Below, in pieces: positions 63,134 to 64,000 of a stretch of DNA of 64,000 bases. Origin of the DNA: Sandaracinobacteroides sp041675905 (GTDB lineage Bacteria > Pseudomonadota > Alphaproteobacteria > Sphingomonadales > Sphingomonadaceae); assembly GCA_041675905.1 (NCBI GenBank), contig JBAYSX010000004.1:1-64000 (forward strand), given 5' to 3'. Position numbers and translations under genes: made by a program. Positions within the stretch are counted from its first letter, which is position 1, and each line of letters starts with the position of its first letter. Under the pieces are notes generated by a model. It saw nothing but the letters and a program-made list of their open reading frames with translations. It made no database searches and was not told the DNA's origin.

Positions 63134-64000
63134 TCATCGAAAGTTGTAGGGAACCGCCGTTCGTACATTTGGTTCGATGTGGATTTCGCTGGCCGCCGGC
63201 GGAAAGGCGCGCTGATCGCAGTCGGCGCGGGGGCAAATGCGGCACGAACTGCCGATAGGCGTCGCCGTGCCACCAATGCCCAGGCTGTCGGCATAGATAA
63301 ATTGCCGCGCATGGCTTTCCTCACACCCAAGCGCGACGGCATAGCGGCGCGGTGGCCGACGATAGCTGCCAGAGGGTTTCACAAGGCCCTTCGCCATAAT
63401 CATATAGCGAATGCCGTCCGGTGTTTCGGCATGCTGCACCAGAATGCGATCCGGGATGGCGACGGCTTCATGCATGATCCACAGCGGGCAGGCGCCGCCA
63501 AAGCGGGCGAACTGCAGCCGCGTGGCTGAATGGCGCTTGGTAATATTGCCGGCCATATCCACCCGGCAGAAAAAGAAAGGAATCCCCGGCGCGCCGGGAC
63601 GCTGCAGCGTTGAAAGACGATGACAGGTTTGCTCGAAACTGGTTCCGAAATTCTGGCGCAGCCGGTCGATATCGTGGCGGCAGACCCGCGCCGCCGCACG
63701 AAAGCGGCTATAAGGCATCAGGAGCGCGCCGGCGGCATAATTGGCCAAGCCCGCCGCCAGCAACTGCCGCCCGGCGTCAGGGGCAATACCCGACTGTTCG
63801 ACGATTCCGGCAATGCTGTCGGCGAATTGCAGGCGCACATATTGGTGCGCCAGCGCGAACAGGGTGGTTTCCGGCGGCTGCGAACGATCCACCCGCAATT
63901 CCCGCGCGGCGGGATCGAAACTGCGCAATCGACCCTCATGATCCGCCAGCGACACCACGCTTACACCAAAACGCCGCCATAATTGCTCCCGTAACACCGT
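63134..64000 (-). CDS. short-chain fatty acyl-CoA-responsive transcriptional regulator (XRE/IrrE type), N-terminus outside the window
   Basis: 288 residues seen; the frame continues past base 64000, so the helix-turn-helix region is missing. The IrrE-like part has ALAHQYVRLQFADSI in place of the HExxH motif, so it is probably not a peptidase. Then ANYAAGALLMPYSRFRAAAR, FEQTCHRLSTLQRPGAPGIPFFFCRVDMAGN and FGGACPLW. The C-terminus has the cysteine pattern CRICPRADCDQRAFPPA found in regulators of propionate/acyl-CoA metabolism. Convergent with the GNAT gene. Confidence 0.9.
   Translation of the reverse strand, partial: TVLREQLWRRFGVSVVSLADHEGRLRSFDPAARELRVDRSQPPETTLFALAHQYVRLQFADSIAGIVEQSGIAPDAGRQLLAAGLANYAAGALLMPYSRFRAAARVCRHDIDRLRQNFGTSFEQTCHRLSTLQRPGAPGIPFFFCRVDMAGNITKRHSATRLQFARFGGACPLWIMHEAVAIPDRILVQHAETPDGIRYMIMAKGLVKPSGSYRRPPRRYAVALGCEESHARQFIYADSLGIGGTATPIGSSCRICPRADCDQRAFPPAASEIHIEPNVRTAVPYNFR

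Overview
The window (about 60% GC) looks like a chromosomal segment of an alphaproteobacterium, most likely a member of the Sphingomonadales. This rests on protein character (DnaE, RpoA, GyrB and the short-chain acyl-CoA regulator type), the contiguous str-S10-spc-alpha ribosomal gene order without rpmJ, and TonB-receptor/T2SS gene content. I see no insertion sequence, prophage, CRISPR array or rRNA operon.

Layout. 1-2.5 kb: the 5' part of dnaE (minus strand) diverges from a tRNA-Leu(UAG) gene whose anticodon loop is split by a 219-nt group I intron. 2.5-10.7 kb: an exported protein of unknown function, gyrB, a phasin-like/beta-helix gene pair, a universal stress protein, sodC and a lipoprotein phytase with a strong Pho box. 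10.7-16.4 kb (minus): a nitric-oxide detoxification group, norZ-nnrS-acetyltransferase-ABM monooxygenase, plus a TDT-family transporter. 16.3-24.7 kb: a possible small gene, nnr (NAD(P)HX repair), rpmE, a translationally coupled pair of degenerate acyl-CoA carboxylase subunits, argJ, an inositol-monophosphatase family gene, a small lipoprotein and a PfkB kinase. 24.8-46.6 kb (plus): secA and the complete ribosomal super-cluster rpsL-rpsG-fusA-tuf / rpsJ...rplO-secY-adk / rpsM-rpsK-rpoA-rplQ, with a perfect terminator after tuf and a near-consensus promoter before rpsM. 46.6-48.8 kb: a thioesterase, guaA and tRNA-Cys.

48.9-62.8 kb: a minus-strand type II secretion operon gspC-D-E-F-G-I-J-K-L plus a small terminal gene. 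From gspD onward nearly every junction is an ATGA overlap. gspH is absent, and the gspL product appears to carry a GspM-like C-terminus. Diverging from this operon is a gene pair for a beta-helix lipoprotein and a TonB-dependent receptor, preceded by a Pho-box-like promoter. The window ends with a GNAT protein and a truncated acyl-CoA-responsive XRE/IrrE regulator.

How they may work together. Two Pho-box-like sites, one at the phytase and one at the lipoprotein/TonB receptor beside the T2SS, suggest a phosphate-starvation programme. In it, a surface lipoprotein (possibly a T2SS client) and an outer-membrane receptor capture a phosphorus source. The most unusual findings are the carboxylase pair that has lost its catalytic loops, the intron-split tRNA-Leu, the GspL-GspM fusion, and the Pho-linked T2SS/lipoprotein/receptor unit.
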